From Nepenthes gracilis (Eukaryota > Streptophyta > Magnoliopsida > Caryophyllales > Nepenthaceae), in contig BSYO01000019.1 in the NCBI GenBank assembly GCA_033239525.1, positions 8,538,592-8,602,591 on the forward strand: a stretch of 64,000 nucleotides of DNA, given 5' to 3'. A program made the position numbers and the translations under genes. This document shows, in pieces, positions 44,839 to 54,912 of the stretch (its first letter is position 1; each line of letters opens with the position of its first letter). The notes beneath the pieces are model-generated. The model had not been told where the DNA came from. It searched no databases and was given only the letters and a program-made list of their open reading frames with translations.

Positions 44839-45235
44839 TGCCCAATGCCCTTCCTCGAGCCCGAGGTCTGGATGTGCTGCCAGCTTATGTTGCTGTGCCC
44901 GCGATGTTCCCAGTTGTTCATGCAATGCTTACTGAATGTGGTGAGTGGCCTGGCTGCTGATCTGGTGGAGCGCCTATCCATCCGGTTTAGAAGACTTGTT
45001 GGTATGCTTAGGATAGATCTCATGTTTGGTCGAACTTGTGGAGCGTTGACCTCCAGGTGGCCCTTTTTTTGTATTATCCGTTTGGTGTCATCTGTTGTAC
45101 CAAATTACTCGGGGCATGCCCTAACGTTTTATGCTTTATCTTCCTGTCAAAATACTTTGAAATAAAGTATAAATTATGTAAATTTTTTTTCTCCCATTAA
45201 TCTAAAATTACTTACTTACCAAAAAAAAAAAAAGA
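44839..45235 (+). mobile_element. Short 5'-truncated L1 copy
   Basis: 397-bp insertion with a poly(A) tail (45,220-45,233) and a perfect 15-bp target duplication, AAAGAACTACCCTTG (44,824-44,838 and 45,236-45,250). The 3' tail TTACTTACTTACC-An is shared with the larger LINE. Only 3' untranslated and terminal sequence is present. Confidence 0.8.
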
Positions 45236-45250
45236 AAAGAACTACCCTTG

Positions 45251-45888
45251 TTTTTTAGTACAAAGAACTACGGGATTTGCTGTGACTTTTTACTACCGTT
45301 TGTTTGTTACTGAGGTTTTTGTTTCTGTTTATACGCTAATTGAGCTCTTTCATTATTGACTATAACATGTTAATGTCTTGAATTTTCTTGACTTTGATTC
45401 TGCTGCTGTCAGTTTGCAATCACTCCAATTAATCTCCTTACTGTTTTGTCGTTTGTCAAACTATATTTTCTCATTATTTAATGCTATGTTGAAATCTACT
45501 GTGTTCTAAATCTGATATAGGTGGGGTTATAGGGCAATAACATATTAATGTTTTTATCTTACTTATTTCTTCTCACCCTTTAGGTAAAAACAAAGTAAAA
45601 TAAAAACAGCTGGCTGAAGCTTTTTTGAAATTAGATTCCGAGTGAAATAGGACTCACATTCAACAATCAGGCTAATCATTCATCTTCTTTCACTAATTAT
45701 CCACTGATTTATCACAATATTTGTGAAAATTAGGAGATTAAATGTCATTCACATAACTTCACATTTTCATATTGAATGTTTGATTTTATAGACACTCATT
45801 TTGCACTCGAAAAAATATAATATTCATCGTAAAATATATATGAAATTCCAGGTTTTGACAATTAGATGATAATGTGTGCCGTAAACAG
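45251..45888. other. Intron remnant before the last RlmN-like exon
   Basis: AT-rich non-coding sequence ending GTAAACAG, the acceptor of the last exon at 45,889. Nothing else recognisable. Confidence 0.5.
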
Positions 45889-46128
45889 GTGGTAAATCTT
45901 ATACCCTTCAATCCTATTGATGATTTGAGTCGGTTTCGAACCAGCAATGAAGCAAAAGTAAAGAGTTTTCAAAAAGTTCTTAGAAGCGCATACAATATCT
46001 GGACAACGGTTCGTAAGCAGATGAGTCAGGACATACTCGACACTTGTGGTTAGCTTGCGGTGAATCTCCGGGAGAAGAAATGCACGAGCGCAGACCGTTT
46101 AGCTGACATCGAAGATCTTCCTCTTTGA

Positions 46129-46566
46129 TGTAGCCAAGTTTGTTCTGCACAAAAGGGCTGTCCATTTTTTCACTCAATAAAGCACAAAAGCCTTGATCTA
46201 CTTTTAATTTTAATTTCCCGAGCTTTATATAGTTTTTGTCTGGCCATTATGTCCCTCCACTTTTGCCTTCCCGTGCAGCCCAACAGACAGGAAGTCCGAC
46301 AGAAACACCACACGCAGTGATTGACAGCACGACAAGCTTTACTGAAGGCTGAAAAAGTCAAATTAAATTATCCCCCAATGCTTCAAAGTCATACCCCATT
46401 TGCATAATTTAAAAAACGCCGATACATTCTCTCTTTCACATAGCCAAATCTCAAGGCATGTATGGAAGGGCTGATACCATTTATTCTTCATACAATGAGG
46501 AAGCAGAGCTTTCATCAACACAGTTTCTGGTCCCTCCCTGATGGCTCGAGGCGGGGCCTCAGCTAC
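46129..46566 (+). other. 3' untranslated / intergenic stretch after the RlmN-like gene
   Basis: 440 bp with a candidate polyadenylation signal AATAAA at about 46,186-46,191. The last ~80 bp before the copia C insertion may be coding sequence of another gene (see 51,920-52,131). Confidence 0.4.
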
Positions 46567-47235
46567 TGTTAGGGTCACTCCCGAGTGGCTTATATCCGCG
46601 GACTCCATTGGAGAATGGACGAGGACTTTGTTTGAGGCGTCATGACCGAGAGGACTTGGACGAGGACTCCATCCACGCGTGCGTTGACTTATTCTCTCAT
46701 TAATGATCTACGGCTGCAATAAATGCGGACATCTTCTTCTTTGCGGCTGATTGGAAGTTGGTGGCGGCCTGACTTCCAAGATGTTGCAGAACTGCCCAGC
46801 GTGCGCCGGGCAGTAACATGCCCTCACCACCCTAGGCGCTAGGGTGGCTGGGTAGCCTCCTAGGCTGGTGTGTATATATATATGTGTAGAGATCATTTAA
46901 TGTGTATTAGTGTGAGAGGTTGGTGAGTTGTGGTGTGTGCCTTTGTGAGCAATCACTTTGTGAGACTTGTGAGAGAAACACTTTAGTGAGAGAAAGTTGT
47001 ACACTTGAGATTGTTTTTCTTTAGTTCGAGCTTGTGTAGCTAACACTTGTAAACAATCCTTTTATAGTGTATTCTTTCGTGGTTTTTCCCTTACTTATAG
47101 AAGGGTTTTCCAGGTTAAACTCGTGTGTTCCCTCTCACATTTCTCTCTACCTCTCTCGCCCGTCCGAGAGCTTTTGCTCTCTGTTTCTGTCCGAGCGTTG
47201 TGTCCGCTCGGCCTTCCGCGCATTTTGTTCCAACA
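46567..47235 (+). repeat. Copia C 5' LTR
   Basis: TGTTAGGGTCACTCCC to TTGTTCCAACA. Contains TATA box TGTATATATATATG (46,871-46,884) and downstream AGAGATCATT, followed by CTTTAGTTCG and the U5. Confidence 0.85.
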
Positions 47236-47288
47236 ATTGGTATCAGAGACAAGGTTGTTTGCTCGGTGATCTTTGCTTGACTATCAGA

Positions 47289-47660
47289 AATGGAGTTTGG
47301 CAGCAAGATGGTTTGTTTGAACGGTTCAAACTTTGACATCTGGCAGAGCAAAATGTCTGACTTGCTTTTCGTCAAGTCTATGCACGATCCGGTCTTCTCC
47401 TCAGAAAAACCGTCGACAAAAACGGACGAGGTCTGGGCGTTGGAGCACAAATAGGTGTGCGGGTTCATCAGGCAGTTTGTGGACGAGAACGTGTACAACC
47501 ATGTTCGTAGGCAGACAAATGCCAAAGCCCTTTGGGAGAAGCTGGAGAAGCTCTTTGCCTCCAAATCTGGTAACAATAAAATTTACCATTTGATGAGGTT
47601 GGTCCATCCTCCGACAAGGACGGATCTTCTTCGTTGCCGACCACTTAAACGAGTTTGAGG
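47289..47660 (+). pseudogene. Copia C gag
   Basis: MEFGSKMVCLNGSNFDIWQS, then LLFVKSMHDPVF, with a TAG at 47,454 and VCGFIRQFVDENVYNHVRR after it. A frameshift near 47,610 leads to out-of-frame continuation (LNEFEGCVDRL). Confidence 0.75.
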
Positions 47661-47973
47661 GATGCGTGGACCGGCTCAACAAAGATGGGCATTAAGTTCG
47701 AGGACGAAGTGCTAGGACTTTGGCTCCTAGCAACCCTCCCGGACTCATGGGAAACCATGAGGGTCACGATCGCCAACATAACTCCGAACAAAGGTGGTGA
47801 CACACGGAAATGGTGAAGGAGCCGTCTTTGAACGAGGAAGTACGACGGCTTTCTCGAGTACGTCTACCTCTCGGCGGCCCGAGGTCCTTGTCACGGAATC
47901 AAGGGAAGAAGCCGAGGACGTGGCCCAAAGTCCAAGACAAAGGGCGGAGTAAGTCACGTTCTCGGTACCAAGA

Positions 47974-48333
47974 TATGGAGTGCCATCATTGTGGCAAGAA
48001 GGGCCACATCAAAAAGTTCTCTCAAAAATGAAAGCGTGAGAACGCCGGGAAGCGAGAAGGCGAAAGAGACGAGGCGAGGAAGAGTCCTCGGTCTCTGTTG
48101 TGACAGAAGAGGATCTCCTCTTAACCTGTGAGTCTAAGGACTTGATGGCTGTGGCAGAACAGTCCTCGGATTGGGTAATGGACTCTGGCGCTTCAATCCA
48201 TGTTACCTCCAGGAGAGAACTGTTCTCCACTTATACTCCTTGTGCCCCAAGAGTACTGAGAATGGGCAATAAGCAGACGTCCGAGTTCATCGGACGTGGA
48301 GACATCACGTTGGTGATGAGTCTGGAGCCCTAG
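47974..48333 (+). pseudogene. Copia C zinc knuckle and protease
   Basis: ECHHCGKKGHIKKFS (last Cys changed to Ser) is followed in another frame by SSDWVMDSGASIHVTSRREL, where the catalytic DSGA is intact. Stops and frame shifts near 48,030 and 48,333. Confidence 0.75.
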
Positions 48334-49274
48334 TGACTTTGAAGGACGTCCGGCACGTCCCTGACATCAGGCTGAACATCATCTCAGTTGGGCGACTGGA
48401 TGATGAAGGTTACTGCAGCGTCTTCTGTGACGGCAGTATCAAAATGACTAAGGGCTCCATGGTCATTGCCCGAGGAACTAAGGCATCTGGCCTTTATATT
48501 TTGAAAGCCCAGGATGAAGTAGCTGAGGTGAATGCCACGAGGATTGCGGAGTCCTCGGATCTCTGGCACAAGAGGCTTGGACACATGAGTGAGCGTGGCA
48601 TGGGTCACTTGGCCAGGAAGGGTCTCATTCCTGAGGTGGATGGAGACATGCCTAGGACGTGTCCTCACTGCATGGCGGGGAAACAAAGAAGAGTCTCCTT
48701 CTCCGCAGACGTAACTTCCAAGAAGTCCGAGATCTTGGAGCTTGTACACACGGACGTGTGTGGCCCTCTCCCAGAGAAGTCTTTTGGAGTGCACAATTGT
48801 GACCTTCATAGACGATCGCTCGAGAAGTTGTGGGTGTTTCCACTCAAGACCAAGGACCGTGTCGCGGAAACTTTTCAACAGTTCCACGTCCTTGTTGAGC
48901 GGGAGACCGGGAGGAGACTAAAGGCAATAAGGAGCGACAACGGTGGCGAGTACATCGGACGGTTTGATGCCTACTGCAGAGCTCATGGCATCAAACACCA
49001 GAAGACTCTACCAAAAACGTCACAGTTGAACGGAGTGGTCGAGAGGATGAACCGCACCCTCATGGAAAGAGTTAGGTGCATGCTGTCTGAGGCAAGGCTG
49101 CGAGGATCTTTTTGGGCCGAGGCCTTGAGGACGGCCGCCCATGTTATTAACCGCTCGCCCAGTAAGCCTCTGCACGGAAAGTTCCCGAGCCGATTTGGGC
49201 CGGAAAGAACCAAAGATACTGATCATCTCATGGACTTTTGGGCGCAAGGCCTTTGTCCATGTTCCGAGAGATGA
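48333..49274 (+). pseudogene. Copia C GAG-pre-integrase and integrase
   Basis: 313-codon frame with LWHKRLGHMSERGMGHLARK, CPHCMAGKQRR, LVHTDVCGPL and SDNGGEYIGRFDAY, then MNRTLMERVRCML. The stretch around the first catalytic Asp is altered (GVHNCDLHRRSLEKLWVF in place of the family FIDDCSRKLWVF), so that catalytic site is lost through compensating indels. Confidence 0.8.
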
Positions 49275-49469
49275 GAGGACCAAACCGGAGCCAAAGACAC
49301 GCAATGTGTTTTTCTAGGCTATGGTGAGGAAGAATTTGGGTACAGACTTTATGACCCAAAAACAAAGAAGCCGGTTCGTTCCGCGACGTGGTCTTCGTTG
49401 AGGACGAGACCATAGAGGACGTTGGGAAAGATGTGAAGTCTCTTTCCAAGACCTCCCGACGGACACATT

Positions 49470-50525
49470 GAGATTGAAATGCCCGTCCTGTACCTCTTGT
49501 ATCCGATGTCCTCGGATCAAGGGTAATCGCCACCCGATCAAAGTAGTACAGCGCCTCGGATCGGAGTTGAAGATGTGGTACCTCGGCCAGGTGAGGTAGC
49601 CCAAGTGAGACGGTCGTCCAGAGTGAGACGTCCGTCCGTCCGCCTTCCAGCCAGTGAGTTTATCCTCCTCACTGATGCTGGAGAACCAGAGGATTTCGAA
49701 GAGGCCATGAGCAGTGCTGAGAAGGATAAATGGTTTGAAGCCATGGAGGAAGAAATGACTTCCCTTCATGAGAACCATACGTTTCAGCTGGCGGAATTGC
49801 CTAAGGGGAAGAAGGCTCTCAAAAATAAATGGGTCTTCAGGTTGAAAGTGACCGAGGACCCGAGCGCCCCAAGACACAAGGCAAGACTTGTGGTCAAAGG
49901 ATTTGGTCAACGAAAGGGTGTTGACTTTGATGAAATGTTTGCGCCCGTTGTGAAGATGTCCTCGGTCCGTGTAGTGCTCGGACTGGCAGCAGCGTTGGAC
50001 CTGGAGGTTGAGCAACTAGATGTCCGGACGGTCTTTCTCCATGGAGATCTAAAGGAAGAGATCTACATGGAGCAACCAGACGGCTTTGAAGTCAAAGGAA
50101 AGGAGGGACTTGTTTGTCGTTTGAAGAAGAGCTTGTATGGGCGAAACAGTTCGAGACAAGGTGGTACCGAAAGTTCGAGTCCTATGGTCAAGGAAGGTTA
50201 CCATAAGACTTCCTCGGACCCACCGTGTCTTTTGTGCGTAAGTTCTCGACAATGATTTCGTCATCCTTCTCCTTTATGTGGACGACATGTTTGGTTGTCG
50301 GACGAGAATAGTGCTCGGATCATGGAGTCAAGAAGCAATCGGGACGCCTTTCGCCATGAAAGACCTCGGACCGACGAAACAGATTCGGGATCGAGATTTC
50401 TCGCGACCGAGAGGGCAAGAAGCTTTGGCTGTCCCAGGAGGGTTATATTGAAAAGGTGCTTCAAAGATTCCATATGGAAGGGTCCAAGCCTGTCAGCACC
50501 CCACTGGCCAACCATTTCAGACTAA
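49470..50525 (+). pseudogene. Copia C reverse transcriptase
   Basis: Frame 49,575-50,255 holds WFEAMEEEMTSLHENHTF, NKWVFRLKV, KARLVVKGFGQRKGVDF, FAPVVKMSSVRVVLGLA and LKKSLYGRN, then shifts frame. The YVDD region near 50,270 is broken (FVILLLYVDDM with an insertion-shifted continuation). Confidence 0.8.
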
Positions 50526-51238
50526 GTAAGCAGCAGTGTCCGTCCTCGAACACTGAAAAGGCGCGCATGAGTAAGGTTCCTTACTCCTCGGCCGTTGGCA
50601 GTCTTATGTACGCGGCCGGACATTGCTCATGCGGTTGGCCTTGTGAGCAGATTTCTCTCAAACCCAGGGATGGAGCATCGGCCTCATGCGGTGAAGTGGA
50701 TCTTCGATATTTCGCTGGACCTCCAAGGTGGGTTTTGATGTTTGGAAGAGAAGCCTCGAGTTAATTAGTGACACGGACGCAGATATGGTCGGGGACGTTG
50801 ATTCTAGGAAATCAACGTCCGGATACTTGGTGAAATTTGCGGGAGGGGCGGTCTCCGGCAAATCAGGTTCTGTATGCGTCGCTCTCTCGACCACGTATGC
50901 GAATTCATTGCCGTGACCGAGGCCTCGCAAGGAAATGTCAGGATAAAGAGGTTCGTCCCAAGAATCGGGTCTAAGGCAAGAGGCGTCACGAGATACTTTG
51001 TGATAGTCAGAGTGTCATTCACTTGTGTAAGAACTCCTCATTCCATTCTCGGTCAAAGCACATTGACGTGCGATATCATTGGGTGAGAGATGTTTTTGAT
51101 AATGGGCAGCTGTCAATTGGAAAGGTCCGCTCGAACGATAATGGGTCAGACATGATGACCAAGGTTTTGCCAAAGGGGAAGCTGGAAGCTTGTTGTGACA
51201 TTGCTTGTCTAATCGACTTTACTCTCACTCGGTCGTGA
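50526..51238 (+). pseudogene. Copia C RNase H and C-terminus
   Basis: Fragments in changing frames: YSSAVGSLMYA, LISDTDADMVGDVDSRKST, SGYLVKFAGGAVS, then SSFHSRSKHIDVRYHWVRD and MMTKVLPKGKLEACCDIA ending at TGA 51,236. The order and wording match the copia B RNase H end. Confidence 0.75.
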
Positions 51239-51247
51239 GGGGAAGTC

Positions 51248-51919
51248 TGCTGGGGTCACTCCCGAGTGGCTCATGTCTCAAGGGACTCCATTGGAGAATG
51301 GACGAGGACTTTGTTTGAGGCGTCATGACCGAGAGGACTTGGGCGAGACTCCATCCACGCGTCGTTGACTTATTCTCTCATTAATGATCTACGGCCGCAA
51401 TAAATGCGAGACCTGGCAGGGTGCGGCTGATTGGAAGTTGGTGGCGGCCACAACTTCCAAGGTGTTGCACTGCCAGCGTGCGCTGCGGGCGGCTGGCAGT
51501 AACATGCCCTGCCACCCTAGGCGCTAGGAGTGGGGCCGGGCCTCCTAGGGCCGGTGTATATATATATGTGTAGAGATCATTTAATGTGTATTAGTATGAG
51601 AGGTTGGTGAGTTGTGGTGTGTGCCTTTGTGAGCAATCACTTTGTGAGACTTGTGAGAGAAACACTTTAGTGAGAGAAAGTTGTACACTTGAGATTGTTT
51701 TTCTTTAGTTCGAGCTTGTGTAGCTAACACTTGTAAACAATCCTTTTATAGTGTATTTTTTCGTGGTTTTTCCCTTGATTACAGAAGGGTTTTCCACGTT
51801 AAACTCGTGTGTTCCCTCTCACATTTCTCTCTACCTCTCTCGCCTGTCCGAGAGCCTTTGCTCTCTGTTTCTGTCCGAGCGTTGTGTCCGCTCGGCCTTC
51901 CGCGCATTTTGTTCCAACA
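51248..51919 (+). repeat. Copia C 3' LTR
   Basis: TGCTGGGGTCACTCCC to TTGTTCCAACA; near-identical to the 5' LTR over most of its length with scattered substitutions and small indels (for example around 51,410-51,550). Confidence 0.85.
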
Positions 51920-52131
51920 GCTACCACGTGTTAGCCAGCGGAGACTCCTTCAACAGGTCATCTCATCGTCATATCCGTTCCGAGCACCAGGACCCATCAA
52001 TGGATTTCCCACAGCTTAGAACTGAGGCGAAATTTGGGGTGGCAGCTGATTCTATATGTAGAAATGGGTCAAGGCAAATGGGTGCTTATAATAGTAACAG
52101 TCGAGTCCCCAAGGAGGGTAAGAAGTTTTAA
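51920..52131 (+). pseudogene. Possible host coding fragment interrupted by copia C
   Basis: After the target duplication the frame reads SYHVLASGDSFNRSSHRHIR, then DPSMDFPQLRTEAKFGVAAD and NSNSRVPKEGKKF, stop. It joins in frame with about 25 codons before the 5' LTR (FWSLPDGSRRGLSY) if the element is removed. The composition looks coding, but I do not recognise a family, and no splice sites are confirmed. Confidence 0.35.
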
Positions 52132-54912
52132 TAGTAATCCTCAGAAAGATTAGGGAATTGTTCAATTTTACTTGCGTGTAAGGGCTTGCTTTGATTTTGT
52201 TGGTATTTCTTCATTGATTTATTGCAATTTGTTGAAGCTTTTTAATTTCATGTTTGTAAGGTAATATATAGATAAATTTTACTGTAATGATATTATTAAA
52301 TTTTTTTATAATTTAGATGTTAGGAGATTCGTTTTATAAAAATCATAACTCTGTTATATATATTTAACATTCTTCAAATCTTACAAAGTAAGATTTTTGC
52401 GTATTAGTTATTTTTTTTATTTGAGTGGAGAGAAACTTCTTAACCAATTAATTTAACCGCATTTGTCGAATTATATTGTAATAAAAAAAAGACCAATATT
52501 ATAGAAAAAAATTTAGCTTTATTAAAAAAATATAGATTAAAATTTCTGAATATTTATTCTCTTTTTTTTATAACTCTAATAAACTTTAATCTATGATTAA
52601 AATATAAATTAAAATTTTCTTAATAGAAGGAAAAATATATAGTTAAATTCTAAGGGGGTTGATTTTTATTGACGTGACATATTCATATATTTTTGGCACA
52701 CAAGAACAAGAAAATATATACAAATACGAGTACAAATACAGTAATATTCACATTAATAAAACAAACAAGATGACATGCTAAATAAATAAATAAGGTGCAA
52801 TTTATTAAATAAATAAATTATACTCGGTGACATGGCAATATATATTTATTGCATTAACCAATAACATAGCACAACATTACACTTTAGTAGGATTAACGAT
52901 TTAGCATTATATTTTGTTTGTCTTTCGCTTTAAACATTTTATCCTTAGAATATGTAAAATTAGAATATAAATTTGGATAAAACAAATATTCATTGATTAC
53001 AGTCGGTATTTCATAAGTGATATATACAAAAGGGTTATAATAGCTTGTAAGAGATTGCAATGTATAGTAATACGATCCCTTAGTTATGTGATCAATTATG
53101 ATCAAATAATTGATATTTAATGTATTGAAATAATCCAGCCTATAAGAATTTTCATTAAATTATTTTATAAAATTTTTTAATTCTTTAAATGTTATTATTT
53201 TTATCAAATAACGAACACATTAATAGTATAATTTTTTAAAAAAAATATGATAAAGCTTTATAAAATTATAATATTAAACAATTTAATATATCATTAAATA
53301 TATATCGTGTTATATCAAATAACAAAATTTTCATGTGTCCTCTCCTCTTCTATAACGGCTACTTAACCCACCTCACTCTTACGGTTCCAAAGCAAAGCTT
53401 CTTCCCAGCGTGAAATTTGATAAAGTGGAGCTTAGGATTCCTACTTGGTGAAGCATATACCTTATAATTTTTTTAAAATGTTTTTTAATACAAAATTTAT
53501 GAAAAAAGAAAGTCAAAAAAAAATCATAAAATATATATTTCACGATGCAGGATTTTGCATTTTTAATAAAGTAAGGTGAGATGAAAGCAGCTTTAATTTG
53601 CATCGGATTCATAAATTTGGTTAGAGATATAAAATTTTCTTGTATACATTTTTTCCTAAGTTTAAACTTTTCCTACATTAGCAAAATGAACATTTAGTTG
53701 GTTGTTATTTACAAAAAAAAAAAAAAAAAAATCCTGAACAAAAAAAAAAAAAAAAAAGCCTTTACTCTTTCAAATTATAATTTGTGGAAAATAAATAGAT
53801 AAATTTTATTTTTCCTAACTCAACTACAACCAACATATCCAATGAGATAGGCTGACCGCAAATTCTAAGCTCGAATAAATTATCAAATTTGTAAATGTGA
53901 TGAAAAATTTTAACCATTTATTATTTTAATAAAAAGTTATAAGAATTATCTCATATTAACCTAATATATATTTAATAATTTATTGAGATAATTAAATATT
54001 ATGATCTTATATTTCTTATAGAAATTATTTTGTTAATTAGTTAGATATTTAATAAAAATAATGATATTTATATAACTAAAAAATTAAATTTTTTCATAAC
54101 CTGTAAATAATAGAATTATTTATAATTAGTTAAAAATAATTAATTAGTAATTTTTTAGATAATTGATAGACAGTTTTTAAATTTGTATTATGGAGGAGGT
54201 TTTAAAACTTTCATATGAATTTAAGAAACGCCTTCCAAAAAAATTATTGGTTGATGATTAATCTTTTTTTTTAAATAAATTATGTGTCTTTTTATAATAT
54301 AAAAAAAGGGATAAAGTAGGAAAAATTAATAAAAAATATATTATAAAAGTGAGATAGGACAGGATATTTATTTATATTTATTATTAAGAAAATAACAACT
54401 ATTTTCAGATAAAGATGCCCATCTCAAGAGATATTTTATGCTATAAACATTCTCACTTTTTTTCTAAGTTAATTTTTAGCATAGTAAAATTGGGATATCA
54501 TATACAATTACATAATTTAAATATCCTAAATTAGATGTTAATTTATTTGTTTGTCCATGTATGTAGTCTAACCAGTCAATAAATATTTATTCACGCATGG
54601 AAGCGCGAAAGCACTCTGGATTTATCGGACAACACGTCGTTTTCTCTGCTCAGCAACAAATTTTATGCGAATTCTCGTTTAAGTTCAATTTTCGGGCTAA
54701 AGCTTTCACTTGGGATTTTTTTTTTTTTCTTCTTGTTGTTTTTCAGTTACAGCATAAAGGCTGCTCATCGAATACTGAGGGATCGAAGAGTTCGCATTCC
54801 GCACGGCATAAGGCCTCTCCTTCTCTCCTTTACCCCCAAAATCCTCCCTACATCTTCTCTCCTTATCCAATTGTCGGCGTCCGAGCTAAATCAAAGCAGA
54901 CGGGCATTCTCC
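52132..54912. other. AT-rich intergenic DNA and VSR upstream region
   Basis: No credible ORF on either strand. Long A runs lie at 53,711-53,731 and 53,740-53,757, almost identical. From about 54,590 composition becomes less AT-rich: this is probably the VSR promoter and 5' UTR, with an upstream in-frame ATG at 54,733 that is probably not used. Confidence 0.55.

Larger units (their letters stand above)
34835..46128 (+). pseudogene. RlmN/Cfr-family radical-SAM methyltransferase gene, 3' exons with premature stop
   Basis: Three exons are recognisable: 34,835-35,004 (LNLAVSLHAPIQDIRCEIMP), 35,184-35,283 (LFIEYIMLDGVNDEEQHA) and 45,889-46,128 (NLIPFNPIDDLSRFRTS, then VRKQMSQDILDTCG). Phases fit and GT/AG sites flank each exon. 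These motifs belong to the C-terminal half of bacterial-type RlmN rRNA/tRNA adenosine methyltransferases, which plants encode, often for organelles. In the last exon TAG at 46,051 replaces the Gln usual in the ACGQL motif; the frame after it stays open for 25 codons to TGA at 46,126 and ends LADIEDLPL, a natural-looking terminus. The N-terminal exons with the iron-sulfur Cys cluster are not in the window, either beyond a very long intron or lost. A possible truncated pseudogene; a sequencing error at the TAG cannot be excluded. Confidence 0.8.
46567..51919 (+). mobile_element. Ty1/copia element C, full length, decayed
   Basis: LTRs at 46,567-47,235 and 51,248-51,919, primer-binding site TGGTATCAGAGAC (47,238-47,250), polypurine tract GAGGGGAAG before the 3' LTR, and perfect target duplication GCTAC (46,562-46,566 and 51,920-51,924). 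Domain order gag, zinc knuckle, protease, GAG-pre-integrase, integrase, RT, RNase H identifies Ty1/copia. Frames are broken by many small indels. Related to copia B. Confidence 0.92.

Noticed and set aside
52893..53612. Minus-strand ORFs in AT-rich DNA
   Set aside because: Short, of extreme AT composition and without recognisable domains or signals.
54733..54912. N-terminal extension of the VSR reading frame from the ATG at 54,733
   Set aside because: It would put 60 residues before the signal peptide; VSRs start directly with the signal peptide, so 54,913 or 54,925 is preferred.
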